Part shown: positions 1-63,892 of the stretch, in pieces
How the letters are laid out: each line of letters starts with the position of its first letter
How positions within the stretch are numbered: position 1 is the first letter of the stretch
DNA from: Amorphochlora amoebiformis
Lineage: Eukaryota; Cercozoa; Chlorarachniophyceae
NCBI GenBank assembly: GCA_054601695.1
Contig: BAAHQB010000087.1
Span: 186,001-250,000 of the forward strand
DNA length: 64,000 nt
Direction of reading: 5' to 3'
Position numbers and translations under genes: made by a program
Notes under the pieces: generated by a model
What the model was told of the DNA's origin: nothing
What the model saw: the letters and a program-made list of their open reading frames with translations, nothing else
Databases searched by the model: none

Positions 1-43
1 CATATTAATATCTATATATATATATATATATATATGTATATAC

Positions 44-88
<45 letters not shown>

Positions 89-105
89 TATATATATGTA
101 TATAC

Positions 106-146
<41 letters not shown>

Positions 147-285
147 AATATTTTTGTATATATGGGTATGAAGAACTACTCTATGTACTGCTAGTTCTTC
201 TTATATAATATTACATATAATATATTTATATATATATATATATACATATATATACATAAATAATATATATATATATGCATATATG

Positions 286-323
<38 letters not shown>

Positions 324-469
324 TATAGATATATACATATATATACATATATAACCATATATTTGTACAAGCATATTAACATTCATTCATCCACACGTAC
401 ACATAGACACATACGAAATACAAACATACAATATGGATACATTATTTTAACTAATAATGTAACTCTTAC

Positions 470-544
470 CCATATCAGGAAATTGTCGAAAATGACGACA
501 CGAAAATTAGCATATTCCAGGCCCTGGTAACATACGTTTCTAAC

Positions 545-627
<83 letters not shown>

Positions 628-648
628 ATAGTCAACCTCTGTTACCAT
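470..648 (-). CDS. 5' end of a minus-strand gene, unknown function (partial)
   Basis: Two candidate exons in transcript order: 648-637 (start codon, four residues MVTE, ending at a GT donor) and 523-470 (after ttaccag, ending at a gtaaga donor). Both are in phase 0. The second encodes GLEYANFRVVIFDNFLIW, which looks like a beta strand plus a hydrophobic turn. The rest of the gene would lie to the left, where the sequence is almost pure TA and I found no further exon before the window edge. The start is chosen because its four codons run straight into a donor in the right phase, which is weak evidence. The plus strand of the second exon is also open (see rejected list). Function unknown. Confidence 0.35.
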
Positions 649-1692
649 TATGTTAGACCGCAATCACACCCTAACCCTATTGTGCCTAATGTATGTCAGA
701 AAGTACATTTACACAAAGCACGTGTTAATATAACATTTGTTATTCGTATGGATGCGAGTAGCCTAATTGTCAATAGTCTTTTTTTTTTTTTTTTAGTTTT
801 ATTTTTAAGTGTGAAACGGTGGATATGTGTATGAATATACATACACACATATATATATATATATATATGTGTGTATATTTGCATGTACACACATACACAT
901 CTAATGAGTTTACTCTTTCAACCTCTCTCTCTCTCTTTCTCCCTCTCTCTCTCCCCCTCTCCCTCTTCCCCTCTCGTTCCCTTTCTATCTCTCATTCTTC
1001 TCTCTCCTCTCTCTCTCTCTCTCTCCTCTCCCTCTCCTTCTCTCTCTCTCTCCCCTCTCTCCCTCTCTTTTCTCTTGGTTTTGGCTCTCCTTGGCTTCGA
1101 TATCATACCTCCTCTAACTCTAACCCTAAACCCAAACCCTAACCCTTACCCAACCTTGACGCTAATCATAACCCTAAGCCTAACCCGAACCCCAACTCTG
1201 ATGTAAACCGCCAGGTTGATAGTCATAAGATATATACGTCCCTGGAATGTACGATACTAACCCTAACTCTAACCCTAACCCTAACTCTAACCCTAACCCT
1301 AACCCTAACCCTAACCCTAACCCTAACCCTAACTCTAACCCTAGCCCAACCCAACGAGTCTAGCCAACGCTTGAATTAACACTAATGCTTTAGGTTAGGG
1401 TTAGTTACTGTTTACTATACTGGGATTGGGTATCATTTGGATTATGGTTAGGTTACGATTAGGGTTAGGGTTAGGGTTAGGGTTAGGGTTAGGGTTAGGG
1501 TTAGGGTTAGGGTTAGGGTTAGGGTTAGGGTTAGGGTTAGGGTTGGCTTCTAAACCTAGTTTCAGCGTCTGGCCTTAACCCTACACGAACTCTAACCCAA
1601 CCCTAACCCTAACCCTAACTAACCCTAACCCTAACCCTAACCCTAACCCTAACCCTAACCCTAACCCTAACCCTAACCCTAACCCTAACCCT
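649..1692. promoter_or_regulatory. Intergenic region between divergent genes 0 and 1
   Basis: This gap separates the proposed starts of the minus-strand gene at 648 and the plus-strand gene at 1693. It holds a T-run (about 780-795), a short TA/TG array (845-895), a polypyrimidine CT tract (about 920-1075) and three telomere-like blocks: CCCTAA (about 1110-1345), TTAGGG (about 1435-1545) and CCCTAA (about 1575-1692). The last one abuts the ATG of gene 1, so the 5' leader would be made of CCCTAA units. No convincing TATA signal can be told apart from the TA background. Confidence 0.4.
1110..1692. repeat. Interstitial telomere-like arrays, CCCTAA / TTAGGG / CCCTAA
   Basis: Three blocks of the 6-bp unit in alternating orientation, with some CTCTAA variants, separated by 30-90 bp of unique sequence. 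The middle block (about 1450-1540) is the longest perfect TTAGGG run. The strand switches and the genes on both sides argue for interstitial arrays rather than a chromosome end. Confidence 0.9.
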
Positions 1693-12969
<11,277 letters not shown>

Positions 12970-14134
12970 GACACCATATCAAACTTTGAACATCAGAACG
13001 TAACTAGTGTAACTACAGCAACTTCGTTGACTTAATTGAAGTATTGCAGTGGTTTAGAATTTAATTTTTTTTTTTTTTTCAAATGCAAATTAATTATTCT
13101 AGAGTTCTATTTTCCAAGGTGATACTATGAATTATCAAGATTATTTGTATATTGATGATCGATGAACATGTTTTCAGAATCTTTACTATCTAGCTATGAC
13201 TGTCTCTAGTATCTGGACTATCTAGACTATAGCTAGTATGATCATGGTATATCATAGATCTAGTAGTCTAGACTAGTGTCAGTGACTCAAGCATGGATAT
13301 CATCTAGATCATAGCGCCACTGCCAAGTTATATTACCTTGTATGTGGCATACGTTGTATCAATGGACGTCAGCAATGCAACAATACGTATTGAACAACTT
13401 ATTATATCACATACGTACGCACAAATGTATTCCACATGCGTATACCAAGTATATCAGATGCGTATCTAACGAAACGTATACCAAATACGTACGCACCAAT
13501 ACGTACCGACGGACGTGTATGTACCAACCGTGACGTACATACGTAATACGTACGCACCAATACGTACCTACGAACGTGTCCCAACCGTGGCGTACATACG
13601 TAATACGTACGCACCAATACAACGTACCTATGAACGTGTCCCAACCGTGGCGTACGTACATGCGTACGACCAACATGACTACGGACATATGTGCCATACG
13701 TATCGGAAGGTCTTGTGGTGGATCCAGATGGAGGCACACCAGATATGCAGTCTGCGCAACATGGCGTCTGCAACAACTTTCGTGACATATGTGAGTTAGC
13801 TAGGCTAGACTAGACCGTCGCACCTTTACATATGGTATTATGATCCAGTATATATGTGTAAGACTCGCTCTTATCTGTAGCTAAAACTTAGGCTACGGTG
13901 CACTCTAATCTCCAGAATCTAGCTAATATCGGCTGTAAATATAGATACTAGTCCAAAATATGGCTTACTAGTGTCATCTAGATCATATACATCTTGTAAC
14001 TACTTTATCTACTACTTACTACTGTACTAGTCTTAGTAGTACATCTTTGGAATGCCATGCGATAGTAATGATCATTAAGTACAAAATTGGGAAAAAACGC
14101 TAGAAACGCTTGAATTGAAGCCTTTGAATTGGTG
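12970..14134. other. Convergent intergenic spacer, CTAG- and ACGT-rich, no gene seen
   Basis: This lies between the stop of gene 1 (12969) and the stop of gene 2 (14135). It is free of long TA arrays. About 13190-13320 and 13790-14050 are dense in ctag and tctaga motifs, while 13400-13690 holds tandem acgtacg-type repeats (unit about 50 bp around gtacgcaccaatacgtacc, three copies between about 13485 and 13660). There is an A/T-rich patch after the gene 1 stop with a T-run near 13062. No clear AATAAA signal and no supported ORF were found. Confidence 0.6.
13485..13660. repeat. Tandem ACGTACG-rich repeat, three units of about 50 bp
   Basis: Units centred on gtacgcaccaatacgtacc followed by gaacgtgtcccaaccgtgg or a close variant, in direct orientation. 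Each contains several ACGT palindromes. Open frames across it are repeat translations with no splice logic. Confidence 0.75.
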
Positions 14135-29760
<15,626 letters not shown>

Positions 29761-30745
29761 CTTCTTAGCCCCCCCGCTCAGTCCAACACACGAACTTGAC
29801 AACCCACCTGAAACACACACATACGCTCAAAACGCATGCATCGTCATCTAACGGAGAATAATTCGTGGATATCGTACGACAAGTCCGTAAATCCGTACGT
29901 CCAGACAAAACCAAACACGACACACGTATAAGGGTCTCCTCGTGGCCATAACGACAAGGTAGATGCCTCGCGGGTGGATTTGAATTTGAAAGCAAAAAAT
30001 TGTGCGGGGCCGCAGGTTAAGCGAAATATGAACATGACCTGTAGCCTCCCTGTGCGTGGTGGCAGATAAAGGTAAACCTAAGTCACTGACCCTGGAACAG
30101 AATGCCATTATAAGTCTATTCCCTCGAGCCCCTCCCACCCCCAGCCCTATTTTTCCATATTTGAGTCTATAACTAGCCTCATTTGAGTAGCGAACCCCTT
30201 CAAGCCCGAAAAGTTTCTATTTATTAGAGCTAGGACCTCTCGTCGCCATCACCCGGCTTCCCACTGCTCATAGCGCATCCAACGACCATCACAAATACCA
30301 CCATGAGGTATGTAACCGAAGGCCGAAACGGCTTCACGCGATTTTCTCTCCCCCGCGTTTCCAGGGGGGTGTACGACCGCGGAGGGTTTCGGCCATCGGC
30401 GCTCGCCGAAGCCATCTCTAACCGAAGTACTATTTTGGAAAGAAAAGATCGGGAATACGTGACTTATCTCTAGGTCACGTCTAGTCACGCATGTCACGGG
30501 CGTCATGCCGACATGTGGCAATACATGACGGAGCGAAGTGACAAATCAGAGTGACAGAATCCATAAATAGGATATCCACTTCCGATATCTCCATTTATTA
30601 AGTATTAGATATCCGTTTCAACACCCCAAAATCCAACGTTGATGTTCGCGCGTGTCGCCTGAACGGAACACAAAAAAATAGATCTGAACACCCTTCGGGC
30701 ACCCTCCGCCCCCCTCCCCCTCTTCTCTGGGCGTAGTTTAAGATT
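29761..30745. promoter_or_regulatory. Divergent intergenic region between genes 2 and 3, GC-balanced, no TA arrays
   Basis: The largest stretch without microsatellites. It separates the minus-strand start at 29760 from the plus-strand start at 30746 and so should contain both promoters. A possible TATA-like ccataaataggatatcc lies near 30562, with gatatcc/gatatct repeats around it (30572-30615). There is also a run of gtcacg/tcacgtc strings at 30470-30500. Several open frames (to 96 codons) cross the region, but none has family features or splice logic. Confidence 0.5.
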
Positions 30746-37430
<6,685 letters not shown>

Positions 37431-37680
37431 CCGATCTCTTGGCGTGCTCGACGGAGGGTTTCAGAAGTTTACGGAAATGTATATCGATTTTCTTCGTAAT
37501 GATAATATTGTATTACTACTATGAGGATGGTTAGATGTATGGTAATGGGTTGTATGTATGCGTAGACGGTTGGGTAGGAGTTTGTAGAGTGTGTGTGTGT
37601 GGATGTGTGTATTTATGTTTTTATATATTTTTATATATGTAATTATGTAATTTCATGTATGTTTATATAATATATACATT

Positions 37681-37738
<58 letters not shown>

Positions 37739-37741
37739 TAT

Positions 37742-37789
<48 letters not shown>

Positions 37790-37790
37790 C

Positions 37791-37827
<37 letters not shown>

Positions 37828-38023
37828 AGGTATCCATTCACCGTTGGTCATCGTCCTATCCCATGGTATAAAGACCTCAATTTAATCAATATTGTATATA
37901 TAATATATAATATCTTTATATACATATATATATATATGCATTTTATTTATAATATATTTATAAAGATATACCGAAGTATATGTACATATATGGGCATATA
38001 TGTTCATATAGAAACACTTAAAT

Positions 38024-38060
<37 letters not shown>

Positions 38061-38084
38061 CATGTAATAGATATGTTTACATAC

Positions 38085-38124
<40 letters not shown>

Positions 38125-38260
38125 CATATTATGAATTTATATATATATATATATATATTTAACGCTAATATGTATCTATACATACATATATACACAAATA
38201 TATGCATATATTCATATGTGTACACACACACGCATATATATATATATATATATAATGTAG
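37431..38260 (+). other. Region between the gene 3 stop and the first secure phosphatase exon
   Basis: It holds unique sequence to about 37620 with several ATGs, then TA-rich DNA. The start codon of gene 4 must be here or further upstream, but I could not choose one. The candidate ATG at 37502 reaches a GT donor in the needed phase after 11 bases. A candidate exon 37830-37865 ([12 protein letters not shown] in the frame that fits) lies between. Its first bases resemble the start of the next exon at 38261, so it may instead be an acceptor-side copy. Confidence 0.35.
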
Positions 38261-38578
38261 GTATCCCACTGTAGTGCTGGATAAGTTTTTATATCTGGGA
38301 AATGTGGCAGACTCGCGAAATTTAAAACATATCGAGGATCTTAGAGTAATTATATGCATATACATGTATATATATATACATATATATATATAATATATAT
38401 ATATATAATATATATGTGTGTAAGTATACATGTATATACACATATATTAGGGTAAGAATATATTTCTATATATATATATATATAATATATATATATATAG
38501 ATATTCAGGTATATATATATGTATGTATGTATATTAATATATGTAAATATATATATATATATATGTATTATGTATAAA

Positions 38579-38639
<61 letters not shown>

Positions 38640-38707
38640 CATTTATATATATATATATATATATATGTATATTGAGTTAATTGTTTGCATATTTTCATAG
38701 TATCCGA

Positions 38708-38782
<75 letters not shown>

Positions 38783-38795
38783 CTGAGAATATGTA

Positions 38796-38849
<54 letters not shown>

Positions 38850-38882
38850 CTGAGAATATGTAATATATATATATATATATAT

Positions 38883-38922
<40 letters not shown>

Positions 38923-39170
38923 AATATATATTATATTTTATATATATATATATATATATAATATAATATAATATATATATATATAATATAATATAGATAA
39001 CGAGCATCCTTAACGTATCATCTGAAGTCGAAAACAAGTTTCCAGACAAGTGAATATATATCTACAAATAAATATTGTAATACATATATACATATATATT
39101 AATATATGTATATTTCTATATGGATATATATTAATACATACTCCCATACGTATATAGTATATATATATAT

Positions 39171-39204
<34 letters not shown>

Positions 39205-39235
39205 ACATTCATACAAATATTTTTACACATATATG

Positions 39236-39275
<40 letters not shown>

Positions 39276-40390
39276 CCTAACATTAATAATCCCAATCCTA
39301 ACCCTACCCCCTAATCCTAACCCAAAGTACTCCAATCCTAACCCTAACCTTATGCCTAACCAGACACCCAAACCCTAACCTTAAACCTAACCCCCTAACC
39401 CTAACCCTAACCTTAAACCCAACCGCCTCTAACCCTAATCCTATCCCCAACTTTAATCCTAACCGCAACCCTAAGACCTTAGCCCTCTGACCCTAACCGT
39501 TACCTTAACCCTACCCTTAGCCTTAACCTTAATCTTATCCCCAACCCTAAACCTACGTAAAAATAACCCTAGCCCCAACTTGACCCTAACCCTAACCTTT
39601 AATCTTAACTCAAACTAAAACAAACCCAAGCCCTAACCTTAACCCTAACCCTAACCTTAACCCCCCAAACTTAACCCTAACCTTGATCTTAACCCTACCC
39701 CTAACTCGAATCTTAACCTTAATCCTAACCTCAACCCAAACCCTAATCCTAACCCAAACCCTAAACCTTAAACCTACCCTTAACCTAACCTTAACCCTAA
39801 CCCGAACTTAACCCAAACCATAACCCCTAACCCTAACCTCAGCCCTTAACCTTATCTCTAACACTAACCTTAACCCTAACCCTAACCCCTAACCTTAATC
39901 CTACCCCGAACTAAACCTAACCCTAACCCTATACTTAACCAACCCAACCCTAACAATAACCCTAACTCTTAACCCTCAAATTCAAGCCCTAACCCTTAGC
40001 TTAAACTTAACCCTAACCATAACCTAACCTTAACCTTATTCCTAATCTCAATCGTAGCCCTAACTTAATCATATCTGACCTTCACCCTAACCCTAACCCT
40101 AACCCTAACCCTAACCCTAACCCTAACCCTAATCTTAACGCTAACCTAACCCTAACACGATGCCCTAACCAGACTATCTCTTACCTTAACCAACCCTAAC
40201 TTTAACCCTAACTCTAATATCAACCTTAACCTTGTCCTAACCCTAACCTTAACCCGAACCCTAACCCTAACTTCACCCGAACACTAACCCTAACCCTAAC
40301 CCTAGCCCTAATCTCAACCCTAACTCTAACCCTAACCCTAACCCTAACCCTAACCCTAATCTCAACCCTAACCCTAACCCTAATCTCAAC

Positions 40391-40428
<38 letters not shown>

Positions 40429-40436
40429 CACACCCT

Positions 40437-40472
<36 letters not shown>

Positions 40473-40519
40473 TATGCAATATAGATAGTAGGGGTTTTGT
40501 TTACTGTTGATCACACACC

Positions 40520-40576
<57 letters not shown>

Positions 40577-40646
40577 ACAATATAGGTAGCTAGTCTACCT
40601 ATATATAACTCTCTGTGTGTGTGCAATATAGATGGTTAGGTTTACC

Positions 40647-40681
<35 letters not shown>

Positions 40682-40704
40682 CCTATATATATATATATAA
40701 ACCC

Positions 40705-40769
<65 letters not shown>

Positions 40770-40965
40770 CCTATATATATATATAAACCCTAACCCTAAT
40801 CTCAACCCTAACCCTAACCCTAACCCTAATCCTAATCTCAACCCTAATCGTAAACCCAAACTTGTAGGGTTGAGTACCTTCATATTAACATCACCGATGA
40901 GAAGAGCTCGAACCTTTGCGCACATTTCGATAAGGTTGGTTTTTCCTCTTTCTCTCTCTTCTGTC

Positions 40966-41000
<35 letters not shown>

Positions 41001-41229
41001 TTCGATAAGGTTGGTTTTTTCTCTTCCTCTCTCTTCTGACTAAATATATATATATATATATATATACATTTCGATAAGGTTGTTTTTTCCTCTTTCTCTC
41101 TCTTCTGCGTGAATATATATATACACACATATATACACATATATACATATATATATATATATACATTTCGATAAGGTTGGTTTTTTCTCTTTCACTCTCC
41201 TCTGCCTGTATATATATATATATATATAC

Positions 41230-41275
<46 letters not shown>

Positions 41276-41685
41276 ATATATATATATATATATGCATGTG
41301 TACATCCGAATTTCTTTATCTCTCTATCTATCTATCTATATCTATACATCCACATCATCTATCTATATCTATCTATATCTATCTATATCTATCTCTCTTC
41401 ATCTATCTATATATGAATGTCTATCTATCTATCTACACTATCTATATCTATATCCATCTATATATATATATATAGATCTATATCTATCTATTTGTATATA
41501 TCTACCAATCTATCTATATCTATCCATATCTATCTATATCTATCTATCTCCTGACATCTCTTTCTATCTCTATCTCCGTCTATCTGTGTATCACGTGTTT
41601 ATGTATCTATCTTCCTAAATCTCTCTCTGTCCTTGCTCTTTCTCTAGCAAGTTTTTCTCTGCATTTATTTCTTTCTCTTCCTTTG

Positions 41686-41737
<52 letters not shown>

Positions 41738-41775
41738 GTATGTATAAATATATATATATATATATTATATATATT

Positions 41776-41814
<39 letters not shown>

Positions 41815-41935
41815 GTGTGTGTATAGGCATATATATATACACTGAAAATACATAATATATATAGGTATTTGAGTTTTTGGACAAGGTTAAAGCGGAAGAC
41901 AAAAGATGTCTTGTACATTGTTACCAAGGTGATAT

Positions 41936-41976
<41 letters not shown>

Positions 41977-42003
41977 GTATTTTTCTCGTACATGGCTACT
42001 AAG

Positions 42004-42057
<54 letters not shown>

Positions 42058-42148
42058 TACACACATATATATACACATATATACATACACATATATATAT
42101 ATATATGTTTAGTGCGTTGCTACCTAGGTTGTCTGTAAATATATATAC

Positions 42149-42191
<43 letters not shown>

Positions 42192-42512
42192 CTTGTTGAT
42201 GTTGCAGATTCTTCTAAGTAGAAGTACATACATATAGACATATATACATATGTATACAAATATGTGTATGTATACATATATATACAAATATATATATATA
42301 GTTCATAAACATGTATATTGAATGTAAATTCATAAATATACGTGTTTGTTCTATATATATATATATATATATATGCTCATGTATTGATTATTATAGGTGT
42401 CTCTCGCTCAGCGACCGTTGTCCTGGGGTATGCCTTGATAATAATTATATGCTGTGTATATTTTAATACATATCCATATAGATACACATGTGCGTGTGTA
42501 GATTATATATAC

Positions 42513-42553
<41 letters not shown>

Positions 42554-42582
42554 ATATGCATATGTGTGTATATATATGTACA

Positions 42583-42613
<31 letters not shown>

Positions 42614-42635
42614 ATATATATATATATATTCAATA

Positions 42636-42668
<33 letters not shown>

Positions 42669-43076
42669 GCATATATATATATATATATATATATTATAAT
42701 ATGTATATTAAATGACATACGAATATATACATATATATATATATAGATATTAGTATTATATGTATATTATAATACAACGAATGTATATAAATATATATAT
42801 ATCTATACACGTATCAAGAGAGAGAGAGATTATTAGTCTGTATCATACAGAGAGAGACAGAGATAGAAAGAGCAAGAGAGAGCGAGAGCGAGAGCGAGAG
42901 CGAGAGCGAGAGCGAGAGCGAGAGCGAGAGCGAGAGCGAGAGAGAACAGATGATGTCACTTAACCTTTAAAGCTAATCCTAAGTCCAGTCTGTTTTATAT
43001 CAGTTATCTTATGAAATCACAAGGATGGTCATTGAAAAAGGTGTGTAGAAGCATGTGTGTGTTTATATAATATATG

Positions 43077-43109
<33 letters not shown>

Positions 43110-43209
43110 GTATGTATATCCACATATAATATATATATATATATACATATTACATGTACATATTCTATGATATACTATTCGCAAGATAAGCTCGTCATTT
43201 TGTCGCTCA

Positions 43210-43258
<49 letters not shown>

Positions 43259-43418
43259 ACAATTAAATTACGAATCCATATATAGGCCCATTCTTATCTT
43301 AAGTTCCAGAGGCCAATAATTCAGGTAACCAATCAATACCTATAAACTTATATGTATAGTATACTATATGCAATACATAGTACACAATACAAACGTACAA
43401 TATAAAAAGTTAAATATG

Positions 43419-43478
<60 letters not shown>

Positions 43479-43743
43479 GTACAAATATAACATACTACAT
43501 ACAATACAAATGCAAAATAAGAAGGACAAAGGAGCATATATGTATAATATACTATAGTATTGTATATGTATATATACACAAATATGTATGCCATGGTATA
43601 TCTACACAAAGATATATATCAAAGTATAGATATAGATACATACATAAATATATATGTCTATATATAATATACTACAGCCCAACCCTGGATTTTGGAAACA
43701 ACTGAGTGACTTAGAGAAAGACATATTTGGCGATACGACGTAA
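37830..43743 (+). CDS. Dual-specificity protein phosphatase (5' end unresolved)
   Basis: Exons: 38261-38345, 38997-39049, 40868-40934, 41865-41928, 42397-42427, 43024-43040, 43186-43193, 43286-43324, 43678-43743 (TAA), with a possible upstream exon 37830-37865. Phases agree throughout. The product has the classical DSP order: [15 protein letters not shown], then [28 protein letters not shown] with the general acid Asp, the catalytic P-loop HCYQGVSRS (C and R of HCx5R, split by an intron after the glutamine), and the C-terminal [14 protein letters not shown]. The domain is about 142 residues, the usual DSP size, so little else is attached. Dephosphorylation of phospho-Tyr/Ser/Thr substrates is expected; the substrate is unknown. 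Two proposed micro-exons (17 and 8 nt) fill the helix after the P-loop and are the least certain part. Gene 3 lies just upstream on the same strand, and gene 5 converges. Confidence 0.85.
39270..40400. repeat. 1.1-kb degenerate CCCTAA field
   Basis: Almost continuous CCCTAA/CCTTAA/CCCAAA variants, with perfect runs at about 40085-40130 and 40325-40360. It lies in the phosphatase intron between exons 38997-39049 and 40868-40934, in sense orientation. The high divergence suggests an old array. Short TA and TG blocks follow to 40790, then a last CCCTAA stretch (40788-40860) leading to the acceptor at 40867. Confidence 0.92.
40868..41212 (+). repeat. Three intronic copies of a phosphatase exon 3' end plus donor
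   Basis: Exon 40868-40934 ends acatttcgataag followed by gttggtttttcctctttc. Near-identical 45-50 bp copies follow at about 40998-41044, 41066-41112 and 41163-41210, separated by (TA)n. The GT donor and pyrimidine tail are conserved. Confidence 0.92.
41300..41640. repeat. TATC/TCTA tetranucleotide microsatellite region
   Basis: About 300 bp of tatctatc-type repeats with many interruptions, then CT-rich DNA, in the phosphatase intron after the exon-end copies. Open frames here are Ile/Ser/Tyr repeat translations. Confidence 0.9.
42830..42945. repeat. GAGAGC / GAGA tract
   Basis: About eleven gcgaga units within a purine-rich stretch, in the phosphatase intron between exon 42397-42427 and the micro-exon at 43024. 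Confidence 0.92.
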
Positions 43744-44567
43744 ATGTTAACCAGGTTAATTTAAGCGCATATCTCTAGATATCTCCAAATTCAATTCATA
43801 AGATATCTCATGATAATTCAGAGTGTTATTTTACCAGTTTAAACATGATCATGCAGCCGTTAAGTTCTATCTGTCTGTCTTAGCTACTCAGCGAGCGCGG
43901 ACAATATTCTAGAATATTTAATCTCTAGAATCTAGAATATCTAGAGTATATTTCTAGATATAGATGTGTGTAAATATATATATATATATACTAGATCTAG
44001 TAGATATAAGTGCAGTACTAGTAGGTATACTAGACTATACCTAGATACACTAGATACAGATATACTAGATATAGGTTCACACTAGTCACATGCGGTATAT
44101 CTACTAGTTCTAGTATCTAAAGTATATCCACTAGATCTAGTATATACTACTAGTACTACTAGACTAGTATACTCTCAGACTGATCTGGATATACTCGAGA
44201 ATCTCAGCGTATAATATTGACACATCCGACGGTAGATCCAGCTATACTAGAGATAAGTATCTAGGCCATAGCTAGATAGAGACTAGATCTTTTAATGGTC
44301 CAGTCGTGATTTTCTCGAATCTAATGTCCAGAATATGACTAGCACGATCCTATCTGGCGATTCTCAGAATCGATGTCTTATTACAAACTAGAGTAATTAA
44401 GTTCAAGCCACAATGATATTAGGCCTAGATTTAGAAGGTGGCTTGCTCTTTATGTAAAAGTTTCACATGAATTTATAGCTACTCTAGGACTATATTCTAG
44501 ATATTAGCTGGACTAGTAGAGCCGCCTACATAGCACCGCGACACTGCGGTATCTTTTTCGATTGAAT
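43744..44567. other. Convergent intergenic spacer between genes 4 and 5, CTAG-rich
   Basis: No ORF or exon was found between the stop of the phosphatase (43743) and the stop of the DTW gene (44568). Region 43910-44530 is unusually dense in ctag, tctaga and actagt motifs, with almost no (TA)n. It resembles the spacers at 12970-14134 and 61281-63392. Transcript 3' ends of both genes should lie here; I see no clear AATAAA. Confidence 0.6.
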
Positions 44568-53119
<8,552 letters not shown>

Positions 53120-53354
53120 ACGCAATCTGTCCACATGCAGTGTTGTTGACGACAAGGGATGAGCTAGAAGGCTGCCAAAGAGAGCGATGACTAGACGATG
53201 GGTGTCCACCACCATCAATGTCCTGGGGATGTCCCGGTAGGATATCGACAAATTTGATGAAGTAGTATTTAAGGTAATCTTGCGTTAATTCATTTATAGA
53301 TTCCTTCTAATTCCCCGGAGGTTGGAGCTAGTATGCTAGATTCCGGTCTGAACA
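53120..53354. promoter_or_regulatory. 235-bp divergent promoter region between genes 5 and 6
   Basis: The compact gap between the two start codons. It contains no microsatellite. The only A/T-rich elements are tttgatgaagtagtatttaagg and ttaattcatttatag (about 53253-53300), which could serve either gene. Nothing recognisable as a known operator. Confidence 0.5.
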
Positions 53355-63392
<10,038 letters not shown>

Positions 63393-63445
63393 TTAGTACT
63401 TGGCTGGATGAATCAGCTTATTAATTCCGACGGCCCTGATAAAGT

Positions 63446-63493
<48 letters not shown>

Positions 63494-63494
63494 A

Positions 63495-63569
<75 letters not shown>

Positions 63570-63603
63570 GGACACTTGAGAATATTGTAACAGGACATTC
63601 CTA

Positions 63604-63670
<67 letters not shown>

Positions 63671-63739
63671 ATACAAAATACACAAATATATACCCATATT
63701 CCTAACCTATGCAATGTAAACCTCTATACACGCATATAC

Positions 63740-63792
<53 letters not shown>

Positions 63793-63892
63793 TAGAATAC
63801 CGTAGTTGAGCAATGTGCGTCTTGATTTCGTCATCCGAGTGAATGAGTTTATGGTTCTTGTAGTAATCAGGGTCGAGGTCTGTTTCATTAAA
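63393..63892 (-). CDS. 3' end of a minus-strand gene, unknown function (partial)
   Basis: Two terminal exons: 63892-63801 (after tttttcag, ending at gtattc) and 63435-63393 (after tatcag, TAA stop). The split Arg codon CG|G joins them in phase. The encoded tail is acidic then basic: [20 protein letters not shown], followed by [20 protein letters not shown] and AKY. It is a plausible helical C-terminus that I cannot assign to a family. The rest of the gene lies beyond the right edge. The intron is TA-rich, as elsewhere. Confidence 0.6.

Noticed and set aside
191-382. Dozens of Tyr/Ile-rich open frames like this one, up to 237 codons, on both strands
   Set aside because: They are translations of (TA)n and (TG)n arrays; (TA)n contains no stop in two frames on either strand. 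They have no start context or non-repetitive core.
479-527. Plus-strand exon EIVENDDTKISIFQAL followed by an open frame to 731
   Set aside because: It overlaps the minus-strand exon 523-470, which has the stronger gtaaga donor and more protein-like sequence. The downstream plus-strand part includes a CCCTAA translation.
1430-1550. A true chromosome end (telomere)
   Set aside because: The array switches strand twice and genes lie on both sides. All TTAGGG arrays here are interstitial.
29848-30138. 96-codon minus-strand ORF in the divergent region, with neighbouring ORFs to 90 codons
   Set aside because: No domain, no splice partners, and it lies in the expected promoter region of genes 2 and 3.
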